Shown here piece after piece: positions 10,458-22,900 of a stretch of 64,000 bases of DNA (position 1 is the first letter of the stretch; the number at the start of each line of letters is the position of its first letter). The position numbers and the translations under genes were made by a program. The notes beneath the pieces are model-generated. The model was not told the DNA's origin, ran no database searches, and worked only from the letters and a program-made list of their open reading frames with translations. Source of the stretch: Heracleum sosnowskyi (lineage: Eukaryota > Streptophyta > Magnoliopsida > Apiales > Apiaceae); the NCBI GenBank assembly GCA_030848705.1, contig CM061245.1:76185564-76249563 (forward strand). Reading direction: 5' to 3'.

Positions 10458-13402
10458 CTAGTTTACTAAGCCGCGCTTCGCAGCGGCCTTATAATATTTT
10501 ACAATATTTAAAATAAATATATTACAAATTACGATATGTTTTCAATAAATTAAACAATTATATTTCTAATATAACTCATATTTCTAATATAAGATTATAA
10601 CTCTATAGTTTCTTTGAGATTTTTCTTTCCGTCTTAGTGAAATTTTAAATAAATATATAAAAAGATAACCGTTTAAGATTTTCATTCTTTTGATATCATC
10701 TAAAATATTATTATATTTATCACTAATTTTATCTTTCTCAAAATTTAATTTTTATTTTAAAATACATAATACAATATCAATATTAAATTCTAGAACATTA
10801 TACACTCCTCCTATTTGAATACCCTTTTGTTAAATATGTTCACTCTCAATAAGCCGCTCTCTTATTGCTACCAAATCTAACAAATAATCCATTAAATAAT
10901 TAATTGTAAAAATTGTAAACATCAGTTTAATATTTTTAAAGAATAATTTAATTAATGTAAAAAACTTGTATTTTTATAACTATATTATCTTCTATATAAT
11001 TCAAAAGGTAAAACAGAAAAGACTTGATTTTAAATATATAAAATATATAGATAATTTAAAAGCGATTTTTTTACAAAAAATTATGAAACATAATTTCTGA
11101 TAGTTTATATGTATTGTGAGCCGCTCTCTCATTAAATATAAGTTATTATTATTTTTACAAAAAAATTATAAAAAATAAATATTTATATTTGTCTATTTGT
11201 TAATATTTAAAAGATAATGACGATCAACATAATTATGGCATATTACTATCAATCAATTAACTTTAAAAAATAACAATTTAGAGTTGTGTTACTAAAATTA
11301 ATAACAATATACAAACCATCATATTCAAGATTTTGCTTCATGTTCGGAGTAGTGAAACCACCTGTCAAAAGTAAATATTAATATATAAGAATGAATAAAG
11401 AAATACAAAGTAGTAACGCTACAACACAAATGACTTCTACCAACACGTGTCAAATTCTACACATACCTCTCTCTTCAATAGTATATTTGAAAACACGATG
11501 TATAATTTTTGCGATTCACATAAACACAAAATAAGTTAACGGTGATAAAATTAACGCATATATATAATTGATATAAGAAAAAGGTAAAGTAAGAGATTAA
11601 AGTCGTCCATTGATGTATTCTCTCTGCAGCAAAACATTACAACAAAAGTTACTTTAAAACAAAAATCCTTCAAAAGATGCTAAAGAACCATAATGAAGAA
11701 TATATATAAATATTACGTGTCTTTAATTTAAAAGATTTGCCATCAAAAATCAAAAGAATCAATACTTTCCTGTATAACCTCATAAACATTAGCTTTATGA
11801 TTTGTACTTTCTTGTGTAAATTGATTATTCTCCTATTTATTCTCTTTTTCTGTTTATTAATTATTAAATTAATTAGTCTTGTAGAGAAACTTTAGGAGAA
11901 TATTAACATAATATATTTAATTTTCTCTTTTAAACGATAGAAGTAAGAAAATTAAGATTAAAACTATATATATTTTTTTCTCTATTAGTAAAGATTTTAT
12001 AGGCAAGGATATTAAAAGTATATATTTAGTTTCCTCCATTTGTAAAGATGTTTAAGACAATTTAGATATTTTTGAATTTTCAATATTAATAATTCAAAAA
12101 TTCGAGAAAATATGAAAAATAGATCGAGCGGCTTTGTAGCAATTTTTCCAAATTGTTCTAAAAATTATTATACAAAATATGTTTTTATTTAAAATAAAAT
12201 TTTTAACATAAAATTAAAGTTTTTTTTAATTCTCTAATTAGTCTTATAGAAAAGGACAATTGTTCAATATATTTCATTATTTTAACATTCTATCAAATAT
12301 TAGTATATCTATCACTTTATTTTTCTCAAAATTCATATTGCAACTTCTATTTTAAAATACATAATATAACATAAATATTAAATTCTACCATATAATATGT
12401 TCCTCCTAATGAATCGCTTTCTCGTTAAAAATGTTTCCTCCCAAAAACCTGTTTTATCGTTGTTACCAAATTTAAAATATAACAAATTAATTACTAAATG
12501 TATTACATCATTTATTAATCAATTTTCTTATACCATAAAATTAATTTAAACATTATTCAAAATTCTAATTTTCAAGAAAAAATATGTGAGAATATTTAGA
12601 TGGTAACTTTAAGTTTAAAAGAAAGTTTAAGAGAATATCAACATGATAATTTGACTTGAAGATAAGTTTTAGGACAATATTAAGATAATAATTTGACTTA
12701 AGAAGAAAGTTTGGGAGAATATAAGGTAATTAATATTTCCATTACTAAAAATTTAAAAGGCAATTTCTCAAATCGTCCCCTTTATTATTTTCCTCGATTA
12801 CAGGATAGTAAAAAAGAAATTAGTATATTAAATTGAACTCGTAGAATAAGTTAAGGAGAATATTAATATAGTATACTTAATTTCCTCCATTAGAAGATAG
12901 TGGTAAAGAATTAGTATATAAATTGGACTTGAAGAGAAAGTTTAGAGAAATATTAATATAACATATTTAGCTTTCTTACTTGAAAGACAGTATTAAAGAA
13001 ATTAATAAATAAATTAGATTAGTAGAGAACATTTAGGAGAATATTAATATAGTATATTTAGTTTTCTGCGTTAGAAAATAGCAAGAAGAAAATTGAGAAT
13101 TTATCAAATATTATAAAGGTAAGAATATTAAAATTTTATATTTAATTTTCTCTATTAGTAAAAATTAAAAAGATAACTGAGATATTTTCTAATAAAAAAA
13201 TTAGGAGAATATTACAAAAATCTTAAAATTATATATTTAGCTTTCTCCATTAGTAAAGATTTTAAAGGCAAGAATCTTAAAATTGAGATATTTTCGAATC
13301 TTTAATATTAATTAGTCAAAAAATTGAGAAAATTAGAAAAATAGATCGGAGCGATTTGAGAGCCACCACCTCACCGCCCACGTCTTCTCCTTTATATAAG
13401 TA
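10458..13402 (-). mobile_element. Non-autonomous Helitron on the minus strand
   Basis: On the + strand it begins A|CTAG at 10458-10461, followed by the hairpin GCCGCGCTTCGCAGCGGC (about 10470-10487), the reverse of a Helitron 3' end. It is nearly identical at this end to the element at 32703-35005. The other end carries the family's 5' signature (gagagccaccacctcaccgc ... cttctcctttatata, 13360-13398). The terminal TC is not visible, probably because another Helitron end (CTAG at 13403) joined there. No long ORF; content is AT-rich repeats. Confidence 0.65.
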
Positions 13403-13508
13403 CTAGTCAACTAAGTCGCGCTGCGTAGCGGTCCTATAATATTTTTGTAAAATTTTAAATATTAACTATTTAAGAAAAAATATATTAAATCAATCAATCT
13501 GTACTATC
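13403..13508 (-). mobile_element. Helitron 3' end fragment
   Basis: A|CTAG at 13403-13406, then a diverged GC-rich hairpin region (GTCGCGCTGCGTAGCGGTC). Only the terminal about 100 bp is recognisable before unrelated sequence starts. It abuts the 5' end of the preceding Helitron, as if inserted between A and T within it. Confidence 0.45.
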
Positions 13509-13655
13509 TATCTATACTATACTATACTATAAAATACGAAACATTAAAAGTTTTGGTACCTATTTTTGGTACGGTACTTATAATGCAAGTACCGTACCAA
13601 AAACAGGTAATTTTTTTTTAAATGTTTCATCTTTTATATTATAGATAGATAGATG
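13509..13655. repeat. Long inverted repeat (foldback) with GGTACGGTACTT core
   Basis: A 22-base arm at about 13556-13577 (core TTTTTGGTACGGTACTT) pairs with its complement at about 13585-13606 with one mismatch around a 7-base loop. Pairing continues outward, imperfectly, through CGAAACATTAAA / AAATGTTTCATC and the ATCTATCTAT ends. It resembles two head-to-head copies of the 5' end of the Helitron family at 8695-10430, or a foldback MITE. Confidence 0.55.
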
Positions 13656-14203
13656 GATATACAAATAAAATTTCTAAATGAACTTATTTTTCTTAACAAA
13701 ATCCAGTTAATACCATATACTAGGTTCGAGTAACAACCCTATTTATTTTTAAACCTATTTTAATGACCTAATTATTTTAAAAAAGTTATAATAATTAAAA
13801 TAAATTTAACTATTCTAATTAAAAGGCATTTCCAAGACCTATTTATCAAGACCAGTTTACGGGCCTATTTATTTTAAAACTAATTTTAATTCTTTTAATC
13901 GTTTAAAAAATTAACTATTTTAACATATCAACTTATTTTTTATCAAATACAATTAATAAAATTTAAGTATTAACCACAACTTCAAACTTCAACCATTCGT
14001 ATTATCACAAAAATTACAAATTTCTTAAATATCTCTGGACTTTATATGCCGATTTTGTGTCATGTTTTTTGAACCGACGCCCGTTGCAGATGTACATACA
14101 AATAAATAATACTAAAAACATGCAACAATATAATTTAAGTATTAATTAACAAAAATTACAAATTTCTTAAATATCCCTAAACTTTATATGCCGATTGTGT
14201 GTT
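13656..14203. other. AT-rich relic repeat DNA flanking element B
   Basis: No ORF. It contains two diverged copies of a unit with ATTACAAATTTCTTAAATAT and ACTTTATATGCCGATT (about 14007-14060 and 14156-14196). A third copy continues on the other side of element B (about 28818-28840), so element B inserted into this repeat. Confidence 0.5.
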
Positions 14204-14208
14204 ATACT

Positions 14209-14784
14209 GTTGCCTAGTACTAATCTATTGTAGAAGGGGGGTTGAATACAATAGTATAAGATAATCGACTTCTTAATGTATATATCACAAATATAAAAGA
14301 AAGATAACAGCTTTATTAAATCTGATATAAAATTGTTACAAACTCTCTCAAGAAATTCTGATGTTCTTGAGAGCTGCTAGCTTACAAAAACTCTCTCAAG
14401 AAATTCTATGTTCTTGAGAGCTTCTATCTTGATTCACAAATATTCGATTATGTTCACGTACATAAATCGAAACCAAAACTGTGTTTATATACTACACAGC
14501 TTCTCTATCAATGATAAGTCCTAATCAATTACAAAGATTGAAACCTATCCATAATTGATAGCTACATTCTACAAACCAGGAACCGGCAGAATAAACTTCC
14601 ATGTTTAACTAGACTCCAAATATAACTCGAAGTAGGAATCCTGATCAGCTTCCAGTCCTGATGATCAATCCTGATCCCAGTCCTGATATGTATCTTGATC
14701 CTGACGACCATGCAATCCTGATGATGTCAGCAATCCTGATCAGTTGAGTCTAGCTCCTGACGATCATTGAATTCTGATCTAACA
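14209..14784 (-). repeat. Element B, left LTR (3' LTR on the minus strand)
   Basis: TGTTGCCTAG to CTGATCTAACA, 576 bp, preceded by TATAC and followed by the complement of a polypurine tract (CTCCCCC at 14787-14793). It contains eight TCCTGAY motifs (about 14639-14761), direct repeats of CTCTCAAGAAATTCT, a minus-strand TATATAAA at 14484-14491, and the terminal stem CTATTGTA (14225-14232) / TACAATAG (14247-14254) around a C-rich loop. Confidence 0.92.
14639..14761. repeat. Cluster of TCCTGAT motifs in LTR B
   Basis: TCCTGAY starts at about 14639, 14656, 14669, 14681, 14699, 14716, 14734 and 14755. Spacing is 12-21 bp, less regular than in element A. The same cluster is in the other two LTR copies. 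In the element's coding strand the motif occurs mainly in the opposite orientation. Confidence 0.85.
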
Positions 14785-14893
14785 ATCTCCCCCAATCTCA
14801 TACTTTGTGAAATAAAGTATAGATTCCTAATATTCAATGATCTCAAAAACATATATACAAAATGTACAGTATCTGCAGCACCAACTTATCTGT

Positions 14894-17800
14894 TTAAATT
14901 CTTTGATAGAACAGATTCATCTTCAAGAAGTTGGATAACAAATTTTCTTCTTTTTCTTCAAGAATTTGAATCAGTCTTTCCTTAAGATTTCTGAGTTCTT
15001 CATCTTCCTCATTAATTTGGTAGATAGCTGCTCTGAGATTCAATATGGAGCTTTTCTGAAGACTATGCTCTTCAAGCAAAAGATAAGCCATTTCCTTCCC
15101 ATCAGGATTGAGAGTAAGTTGAGTCATGCCAAAAGTTACTTCTTTAACAGCAGTACCCCTTTGCATTTCCACATCCTGACCTCTTTGATTTAAGTACATG
15201 GGAGTATAATTACCATTGAAATTACTGTTTCCATCCAGTCTTCTTCTTATTGTTGACAAAATCATGTCACTCCATTCCTTGCACATTTGATTCTTCGATC
15301 TCAAAAGATAATGAACATATTTCAGTTCCTGTGTAGTTTTCATCGGCAGATCTTGAATAGATAAAATCTTCACACTACCATCTTTCATGAAGTACAGAAG
15401 CTTTTCTTTCTTGTCAAAACCATCATGACAATCTATAACTATATCAACAGCTAGTAAATTGTTCAGGTTTTCAGAAGTTAAAGTACCTCCAATTTCAGTT
15501 AAGGAGTAAGGATCAACATATGACATATTTAGATATTCAGCATCCCTGTGTCCAATACCTTCTCTTGAATTACTTGTCAATTGCTTCAGATTTGAAAATA
15601 TCTTTAACCAGAGTGCTTTTGATCTAACCATCTCAGATAAATCAACAACACTTGAAGCGCTTGTAATAATTCCTCCAGACTGAAAATTGATAAGTGTATC
15701 ACACCTCAGTGTACTAATATGTTTCCACTTCTTATCCTTTTCCTTTTCAAAGGCATAGCTTCTTTCCAGTGAAGATTCTTGTCTTCTTGGGTTCCTCCAC
15801 ACTCTTCTGTTTGAGAGTTTAAGCCTTTGTACATAGAGATTGAAATCTCTATTTGTTGATCTTGTAATTTCACTTCTTCTGGCTTCTTCTTCTTCATCTA
15901 CTTCCTTGTTGTGAAAATCAACCACAGTAGATAAAATTATCAAATCAATCTCTTGCATAATTTCAGAATCATCAGGATCTTGAGTATTATCAGGAACAAC
16001 ATCAGGATTAGATTCTTCAATTTGATTTGTATTGCAGAGAGTTAATTTTCTTGATTTTCTTCTCAATTCAGGTTCTTCTTCAATATTTCCATCATCACCA
16101 AAAGTAGATCTTTCAGGAACTACTAGAGTTTGAATAGGTTTAGGAATTTCTTCAATTCTTAACCCTCTAGACATTGTCTGTCTAGTTATTGTTTGAGTTG
16201 AAGAACCTCTTCTACTTCTTCTAGCTCCTCTCCTACCTCTGCTTCCTCTACCTCTAGCAGAAACAGGGTTATTAAAGCTTTCCATCATTTCTCTCTGTTG
16301 TCTTAAGAATTCTTCATGTGAGAGATCAGGATATTCTTCACTTGCTGTAGAGAGTGCTTTTCTTGCAAATAATTGTTGAACTCTTTTATCAGTGTGATAT
16401 AGAGTAACAATTCTGCCATCTTTTGTAAAAAACTTCTGGAATAAATTTGATGCATCTTCAGGATTATCAATAAAAATATCTTCATCACCTTCAGGAATTG
16501 TAGCAAGAGTATGTCCATGACCAGGTGTCAGGATTTGTTCTTCCATCGGGATCTGAGATTGCACCAACGTTCTTACTGTCTTAACTCCAGAATCAGAAAC
16601 ATGAGTTGACTGCGTTGTTTGACTTTGTGAAGTTTGAATTGTAGACTTCATAACAGCAGCATCAGAGGTTTCTCCTTGTATCACTTTGTCACAACCATCA
16701 TCTCCAGTATCATCATCATTATTCCTTAATACTAGATCAGGTGTGCATTTTGTCTGACTCACCTTCTCCCCCTTTTTGACATCAGGATTTGACAATAAAT
16801 TCAAAATTAAGGAAAGAGAGGCTTGAATGTCAGTTACCTTAGTATCCAGAGAATCAATCCTTCTGTTGATAGAGGTTTGTTCAGAAATAACAGATCTCAC
16901 TTGGGATTCTACTACCCTTAGCTGAAAAGCAGTAGGCACCTTTGTAAAACTTTGAGAAATATCATTCCTCACCAACTCAGTTGAGTTCTTGATAGAATCA
17001 ATCTTACTTTTTAGGCTTTTGGATAACAGAGTTGTAGCCTTCAAATGATTCTTCAAGTCTTGATTCTCTATAGATTTCACTGCATCATAGGCATGTTCCA
17101 AAGCAGAAGAATAACTTACAGATTCAGTAGATCTGTGCCATGAATTGTTCCATTCATTCTGTCTAAGTGCCTCAGCAGGATTAAAGGAAGGAATAGAAAA
17201 ATCTTGTCTCTGATCTTTCCCAGTGGAAGCTTTGCCAGCCATATATGTACTTGATGAACCAAAATTAGTTCCAAGACTAATTTTGAGTGCTGTAGCAAGT
17301 CGTTCCTTCTCTTTTCGATTCTCATCATCATCACTATCATCAGAGTCATCATCATCAGTACTATGAGTATCATCAGGATCAGGAATAGCTATACCTTTCA
17401 TTTTATCCTGTGAATCTGTGATAGGATGATCCATTGGTCTTGAACGAAGTGGCTGTATCAGGATAGGTTCAACATCGGGAGCACCACTAACGTCAGGATG
17501 AACACCGTCAGGATTTGATATGCTTGCATCAGTATTTGCTACCAATGGTTCTTGTGGAGCTTGAGGTTTAGAAGCTTCTTCAACACTTTGAGTCAAAGGT
17601 TCTTGTGTGCTTCCCTCATTGACAGTGTCCTCGACCAATCTTTGAACTTCATCTGCACCAGAAATCCCTTGAGCATTGTCAGGAAATTTCTCAGAAACTG
17701 TAGCTTGGCCTGCATCTTCACTTTGAGAATATGGTTCTTGTGTAGCTGGAATGTTGATGTCTGCATTCTCCCTTTGAGAAAATGGTTCTTGTGGGACCAT

Positions 17801-19465
17801 TCCACTAGCTAAGCCTTCACTCAAACTTTGATTGAGTGGTTCTTGTGTGGCTGGATCATCAGAAAGAGCTGCTGAACCACTTTGAGGTTCAGGTTCTTGT
17901 GGGCTTGATTCTTTCAGTTTCTCCTGTCTCTGATAGACTAACTCTTCTGCCTTCCTTAGCTTTTCCATTGGATGTTTTATCCCAAGATTGGAAGCAGCAG
18001 CACCATACTTCTCCCATGAAATATCAACATGTCTTTTTGTTGGAGAGTCCTGTGCTGGAGAGTCTGAAATATTAACCACTTGACTTGGTGCAGCATCAGG
18101 AATACTAACAACAGGATTTGCTTGAACAGTAGAAACTGATTGCTCATTCAGAATAGAAGTGTCATGTACATCAGTATCCTGCTTCTTTTCTAAAGGAATA
18201 TGATACCTGCTTTTTGATAACTTCCTTTTCTTCTGTGGTGTAGACAATGGAACCACAGCTGCAGTAGCAGTATCAGCAACTTCCTTATTCACATTCATCA
18301 CAGAGGATATAGGTAAGTCATCCTCTGAATCAGTCTCATCCCTGAGTACTAACTTTCTTTTAACAGAAACAGCCTCACCTCCCTTTGCAGCTTTCTTCAC
18401 CAGGACCCCTTGTACACCCCCTTGTAACTTCCTTTTAGTGAGTGGTGTAGAGGAAAAATCCTTTGAACCTGATTGCCTTCCTGACACATCAGTTCTAGCT
18501 GACTTCTTTGCTTTTACAAATAAAGTCTTTTGAGAGACAATAGAGGTGGCAGTTGACTGTTTAGACTGTTTAGGATGAATTCTTGGGTTAGGAACAAGGT
18601 GTGATTGGCCTTGCCCCATAGCATTAGAAATTAAACCATAACGAGTAGGCATTTTCCTATGTAAGAAAAACCTAACCTCATCAGGAATAAAAGCATTTCC
18701 TATGAAACCATTTGCCTTATCACTGTTGACTAAGGACTTAATATTATTCTCAGTAATTCTACAGATAGGTAGAACTACATCATTCTCAAAAACAACATTA
18801 GGACACAAGTGATTAAATATCAACTGTAAAAATCTAAGAAAACAGACAGAACCTAACTTATCTGATTTCCTATCACTTAAAGCTTTTAAGATAAACGACC
18901 CATAATCAAACACTGTAGAGTGGATAAGAGAGTACCCAATTTTAAGAGATCCTGATGGAAGAGCATCAAAATTTGATGTCTTGTTCAGGAAACAGTGGCT
19001 GATCGTATCAAAGAAGAAATTCCATTCCTTCTTAAGCTTTGTCCTAAAGAGATTTCCATATCTCTTTACTTCACCATTGTAGCCCAACTTTGTAACAAAC
19101 TCAAAAAGAGTAGAGTCCGAAACATTAGCAGGAATAGCATCACCAAGAACAGGTAAATGCAGGGCTTCCTCCACAATTGCAGGAGTCACATAGTGAGTAA
19201 TTCCATTATGTTCAAAACTCATCAAGAGGGTGTCAGAATACCCTTTGTCAAAAGTCACTGAGTTCCACACCTGCATTACAGACTTAAAAGAAACACTTGC
19301 AGGTTCTGTTAAAGCAAACTTCAATGGGCTTGAAGCTAGAAAATCTTGAATTATATGAAACTCATTGGGTAAATCTTGATGATTTAGAATAGCCACAAAA
19401 TTGTTAGTGGCAAAAGTAACACCACTAATCACTGTTTGTTTGTTCATGAATGATGAAGACGCCAT
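14894..19465 (-). CDS. Long post-pol (env-like position) ORF of element B, intact, 1,523 aa
   Basis: One uninterrupted frame from ATG at 19465 to the stop at 14894, between pol and the 3' LTR. Regions: an N-terminal globular part (about residues 1-250), a polar disordered part with a recurring QEP peptide (about 518-642), an acidic run of Asp/Ser near 700, a predicted coiled coil (about 859-892, SLDTKVTDIQASLSLILNLL), KKGEK near 899, an Arg-rich block (about 1069-1090, GRGSRGRRGARRSRRGS) suited to nucleic-acid binding or nuclear import, and a C-terminal domain (from about 1250). The order and length match element A's ORF despite low sequence similarity. No signal peptide or membrane span is visible, so envelope function is unsupported. 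Keeping 1,523 codons open while pol has three lesions suggests selection acted on it until recently. Confidence 0.85.
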   Translation of the reverse strand: MASSSFMNKQTVISGVTFATNNFVAILNHQDLPNEFHIIQDFLASSPLKFALTEPASVSFKSVMQVWNSVTFDKGYSDTLLMSFEHNGITHYVTPAIVEEALHLPVLGDAIPANVSDSTLFEFVTKLGYNGEVKRYGNLFRTKLKKEWNFFFDTISHCFLNKTSNFDALPSGSLKIGYSLIHSTVFDYGSFILKALSDRKSDKLGSVCFLRFLQLIFNHLCPNVVFENDVVLPICRITENNIKSLVNSDKANGFIGNAFIPDEVRFFLHRKMPTRYGLISNAMGQGQSHLVPNPRIHPKQSKQSTATSIVSQKTLFVKAKKSARTDVSGRQSGSKDFSSTPLTKRKLQGGVQGVLVKKAAKGGEAVSVKRKLVLRDETDSEDDLPISSVMNVNKEVADTATAAVVPLSTPQKKRKLSKSRYHIPLEKKQDTDVHDTSILNEQSVSTVQANPVVSIPDAAPSQVVNISDSPAQDSPTKRHVDISWEKYGAAASNLGIKHPMEKLRKAEELVYQRQEKLKESSPQEPEPQSGSAALSDDPATQEPLNQSLSEGLASGMVPQEPFSQRENADINIPATQEPYSQSEDAGQATVSEKFPDNAQGISGADEVQRLVEDTVNEGSTQEPLTQSVEEASKPQAPQEPLVANTDASISNPDGVHPDVSGAPDVEPILIQPLRSRPMDHPITDSQDKMKGIAIPDPDDTHSTDDDDSDDSDDDENRKEKERLATALKISLGTNFGSSSTYMAGKASTGKDQRQDFSIPSFNPAEALRQNEWNNSWHRSTESVSYSSALEHAYDAVKSIENQDLKNHLKATTLLSKSLKSKIDSIKNSTELVRNDISQSFTKVPTAFQLRVVESQVRSVISEQTSINRRIDSLDTKVTDIQASLSLILNLLSNPDVKKGEKVSQTKCTPDLVLRNNDDDTGDDGCDKVIQGETSDAAVMKSTIQTSQSQTTQSTHVSDSGVKTVRTLVQSQIPMEEQILTPGHGHTLATIPEGDEDIFIDNPEDASNLFQKFFTKDGRIVTLYHTDKRVQQLFARKALSTASEEYPDLSHEEFLRQQREMMESFNNPVSARGRGSRGRRGARRSRRGSSTQTITRQTMSRGLRIEEIPKPIQTLVVPERSTFGDDGNIEEEPELRRKSRKLTLCNTNQIEESNPDVVPDNTQDPDDSEIMQEIDLIILSTVVDFHNKEVDEEEEARRSEITRSTNRDFNLYVQRLKLSNRRVWRNPRRQESSLERSYAFEKEKDKKWKHISTLRCDTLINFQSGGIITSASSVVDLSEMVRSKALWLKIFSNLKQLTSNSREGIGHRDAEYLNMSYVDPYSLTEIGGTLTSENLNNLLAVDIVIDCHDGFDKKEKLLYFMKDGSVKILSIQDLPMKTTQELKYVHYLLRSKNQMCKEWSDMILSTIRRRLDGNSNFNGNYTPMYLNQRGQDVEMQRGTAVKEVTFGMTQLTLNPDGKEMAYLLLEEHSLQKSSILNLRAAIYQINEEDEELRNLKERLIQILEEKEENLLSNFLKMNLFYQRI
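17545..17900 (-). repeat. Recurring QEP coding repeat in the element B post-pol ORF
   Basis: The + strand sequence GGTTCTTGTG recurs about six times (near 17547, 17597, 17732, 17784, 17838, 17890), always in the frame that encodes QEP on the minus strand. Spacing is irregular and flanking sequence differs. Confidence 0.7.
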
Positions 19466-19963
19466 TGAAATTCTTAAAAATCTTGAGAATTGATGTTTGA
19501 AAATAGTTAGGGTTCGTAAGCACAGAGAGAGATAGAAAATCGAAAAACTGATGATGAGAGAGTAATTAATGATGTAGAATAAGTAAAAGTATTTTGTTAG
19601 AACAAAACTTTACTCTCAATAACATGTGGCAAAATATGATTTGTGCACAAATAATTAGTGGACAGATTACATGTGTAATTTAAATGAAACTGCACCGCTT
19701 TTTATGTGTATGAATATGTATATCTATAACAGTACAACACACGCGCGCATACAGTTGTCCTACTAAAACTCAACCGTCCATCAGCAGATACTGACGAAAA
19801 ATTAGGCAAAATTAAGCAATGAAATACTGACCTGAACATCAGGATTGACCAGTTGACTTCTTGTCAGGATAGCATCCTATCAATATTTGATCAAAGAAAA
19901 CATACCTTTCTGAATAACCATCAGGATTTGACAGTTATCAGGATTTCCTCTCTGTAGCTTTCC
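19466..19963 (-). other. Spacer between pol and post-pol ORF of element B
   Basis: About 500 bp without a convincing ORF. It includes several CAGGAT/ATCCT motif copies (19840-19945) and a purine/pyrimidine-biased leader just upstream of the post-pol start codon. No GGGGGAG is seen here, unlike the matching spacer of element A. Confidence 0.6.
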
Positions 19964-22900
19964 TCAGAAATTCTCAAAGTTCATCATTCCAAGTTCATTC
20001 ACCAATTTATTGAAAGTAGCTTCAGGTAGTGGCTTGGTGAATATATCAGCTAGTTGTTGATCAGTAGGAACAAAGTGAAGTTCAATTGTTCCTTCCAGAA
20101 CTTTTTCTCTTATGAAGTGATATCGAATACTGATGTGTTTAGTAAGAGAATGTTGAACTGGATTTCCTGTCATTGCAATAGCACTTTGGTTATCACAATA
20201 AATAGGGATTTTTGAGTATGACAGGCCATAATCTAACAACTGATTTCTCATCCACATTATCTGAGCACAACAACTTCCTACAGCAATGTACTCAGCTTCT
20301 GCAGTTGAAGTGGAAATGGATTTTTGCTTTTTACTGAACCATGAAACTAGTCTTCCACCCAAAAACTGACAGCTTCCTGAAGTACTTTTCCTGTCTATTT
20401 TGCATCCTGCAAAATCAGCATCTGAATAACCACACAACCCAAAATCTGATTCCCTTGCATACCAAAGGCCAAGTGAAGAAGTGCCTTTGAGATATCTGAA
20501 AATTCTTTTGACTGCAATCAGATGGGGTTCTCTAGGTTTTGCTTGAAATCTTGCACACAGACAGGTTGCAAACATGATATCTGGTCAACTTGAAGTGAGA
20601 TACAATAAAGAGCCAATCATTCCTCTGTAGTGAGTTACATCTACCTCAGCACCTTGATCAGGATCAAGTTTGGTAGCTATAGCTATGGGAGTTGTAGCAG
20701 GAGCACTATCTTGCATGTTAAGCTTGTCAATAAATTCCTTGTATATTTAGACTGATTGATAAAAATCCCTTCATCAGTCTGTTTAACTTGAAGACCAAGA
20801 AAGTAACTCATTTCTCCCATCATGCTCATTTGATATCTTGACTGCATAAGCTTGGAAAACTTTTCACAAAGCTTATTGTTTGTTGACCCAAAAATGATAT
20901 CATCAACATAAATCTGAACTAACAACAAGTCCTTACCATGATTCAAATAAAATAGAGTTTTATCAATAGCACCTCTTTTGAATCCACTTTCCAGTAAGAA
21001 TAGAGCTAAAGTTTCATACCATGCTCTTGGAGCTTGCTTTAGTCCATAAAGTGCCTTATCCAATCTGTAGACATGATTTGGATATTTAGGATCAATGAAA
21101 CCAGGAGGTTGCTCAACATAGACTTCTTCCTCCAGTTCTCCATTTAAGAAAGCACTTTTAACATCCATCTGGAAAACCTTGAATTTCTTATGTGCTGCAT
21201 AAGCAAGAAATATCCTGATGGCTTTTAGTCTTGCAACAGGAGCAAAAGTTTCATCATAATCAATTCCCTCTTGTTGAGAATACCCCTTTGCAACTAGTCT
21301 TGCTTTGTTTCTGATTATTACTCCATCAGAATCAGTCTTGTTCTTGAAAATCCACTTTGTACCAACAATTGATCTATTCTTTGGTCTTGGTACCAGTTTC
21401 CAGACTTCATTTCTTTCAAATTCATTCAGTTCCTCTTGCATTGCAGTAACCCAATCAGCATCTTTAAGTGCATCTTCAACTTTCTTTGGCTCCTCCTTGG
21501 ATAGAAAGTTATTGTATAGACATTCATTTTGAGTTGCACTTCTTGTTTGAACACCTGCATCAGGATCCCCAATGATCAAATCAGGAGTATGACTTGCAGT
21601 CCATTTCCTTGTTGGTGTTAAATTGTTTCTTGACGTAGATGCTCTCCCTGGATTGGTGTTATCTTGATTTGAAGAACTTGCTTGTCTTGAAGCTCCCCCT
21701 GAATTATTGCTATGTCCTCCTGATAAGTTATCAGGATCATCACTTCAATCAGTATCTGAAGAATTCTGTCCTGATGATTGAGTTGACTCTGAACTTGTAG
21801 TAGAATGTTGTTGCTCCCCCTCAACATTAGCACTACTAGAAGTATCACTATTGATTGCATCATCAGTATTTGCACCATCAGCATCTGGTGTGTCATCAGG
21901 ATTTGGTGATCCATCAGGATCTGATGTATTGACAGGATCTGATTCACTTTCTTCAGGTTCCTTGGTAGCTTCATTTTCAAAAATCAATCTATCATGAGAG
22001 TCTTCATTGATTCCAGCTATCTTCTTGTCATCAAAAGATACATTTATTGACTCCATGACAGTCTTTGTCCTCAAATTAAAAACTCTGAAGGCTCTTGATG
22101 CAGGATAGCCTATGAAAATTCCTTCATCAGCCTTTGTTTCAAATTTCCCTAGTTGTTCAGGATGAGTTCTGAGAACAAAACATTTACAGCCAAACACATG
22201 CAGATGCTTCAGACTTGGTTTCTTCTCCTTGAGTGACTGATAAGGAGTAACACCATGCCTGTTTATTAATGTGAGATTTTGAGTGTAGCATGCTGTGTTG
22301 ACTGCTTCTGCCCAGAAATATGTAGGTAATTTTGCTTCTTCCAACATAGTTCTGCCAGCTTCAATAAGAGTTCTATTTTTCCTTTCAACTACTCCATTTT
22401 GCTGAGGTATGCCAGGAGCAGAGAATTGTTGAATGATTCCTTTGTACTTGCAGAACTCTTCCATCTTTGAATTCTTAAATTCAGTACCATTATCACTTCT
22501 CAGTATCTTGACTTTGTACTTTGTGGTTGTCTCAATCATTCTCACATGATCCAACAGAACTTCAGGAGTCTCGTCTTTTCTGTGCAGAAAATACACCCAG
22601 GTGAATCTAGAATATTCATCAACAATTACAAGAGTGTACCTTTTCTTACTGATGGACATGATGTTGACTGGACCAAATAGATCAAGATGTAGCATGTGAT
22701 ATGGTTCTTCAATAGAGGATTCTGATTTACTCTGGAATGATGTCCTTCTTTGTTTTGCTTTCTGACATGCATCACAGAGTCCATCAGGAGTATATAACAC
22801 TTTTGGTAATCCTCTCACTAAATCTTTCTTAACCAACTCATTGATATTGCTGAAGTTGAGATGAGAAAGCTTCTTGTGCCAATTCCAACTATCATCTACT

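Noticed and set aside
14660..14675. GATC-rich stretch in LTR B as a restriction or methylation signal
   Set aside because: It is a by-product of TCCTGATC motif copies.
14767..15193. Small + strand ORFs at 14767-15193 and the matching 26243-26669
   Set aside because: Shadows on the opposite strand of the post-pol ORF and LTR of element B.
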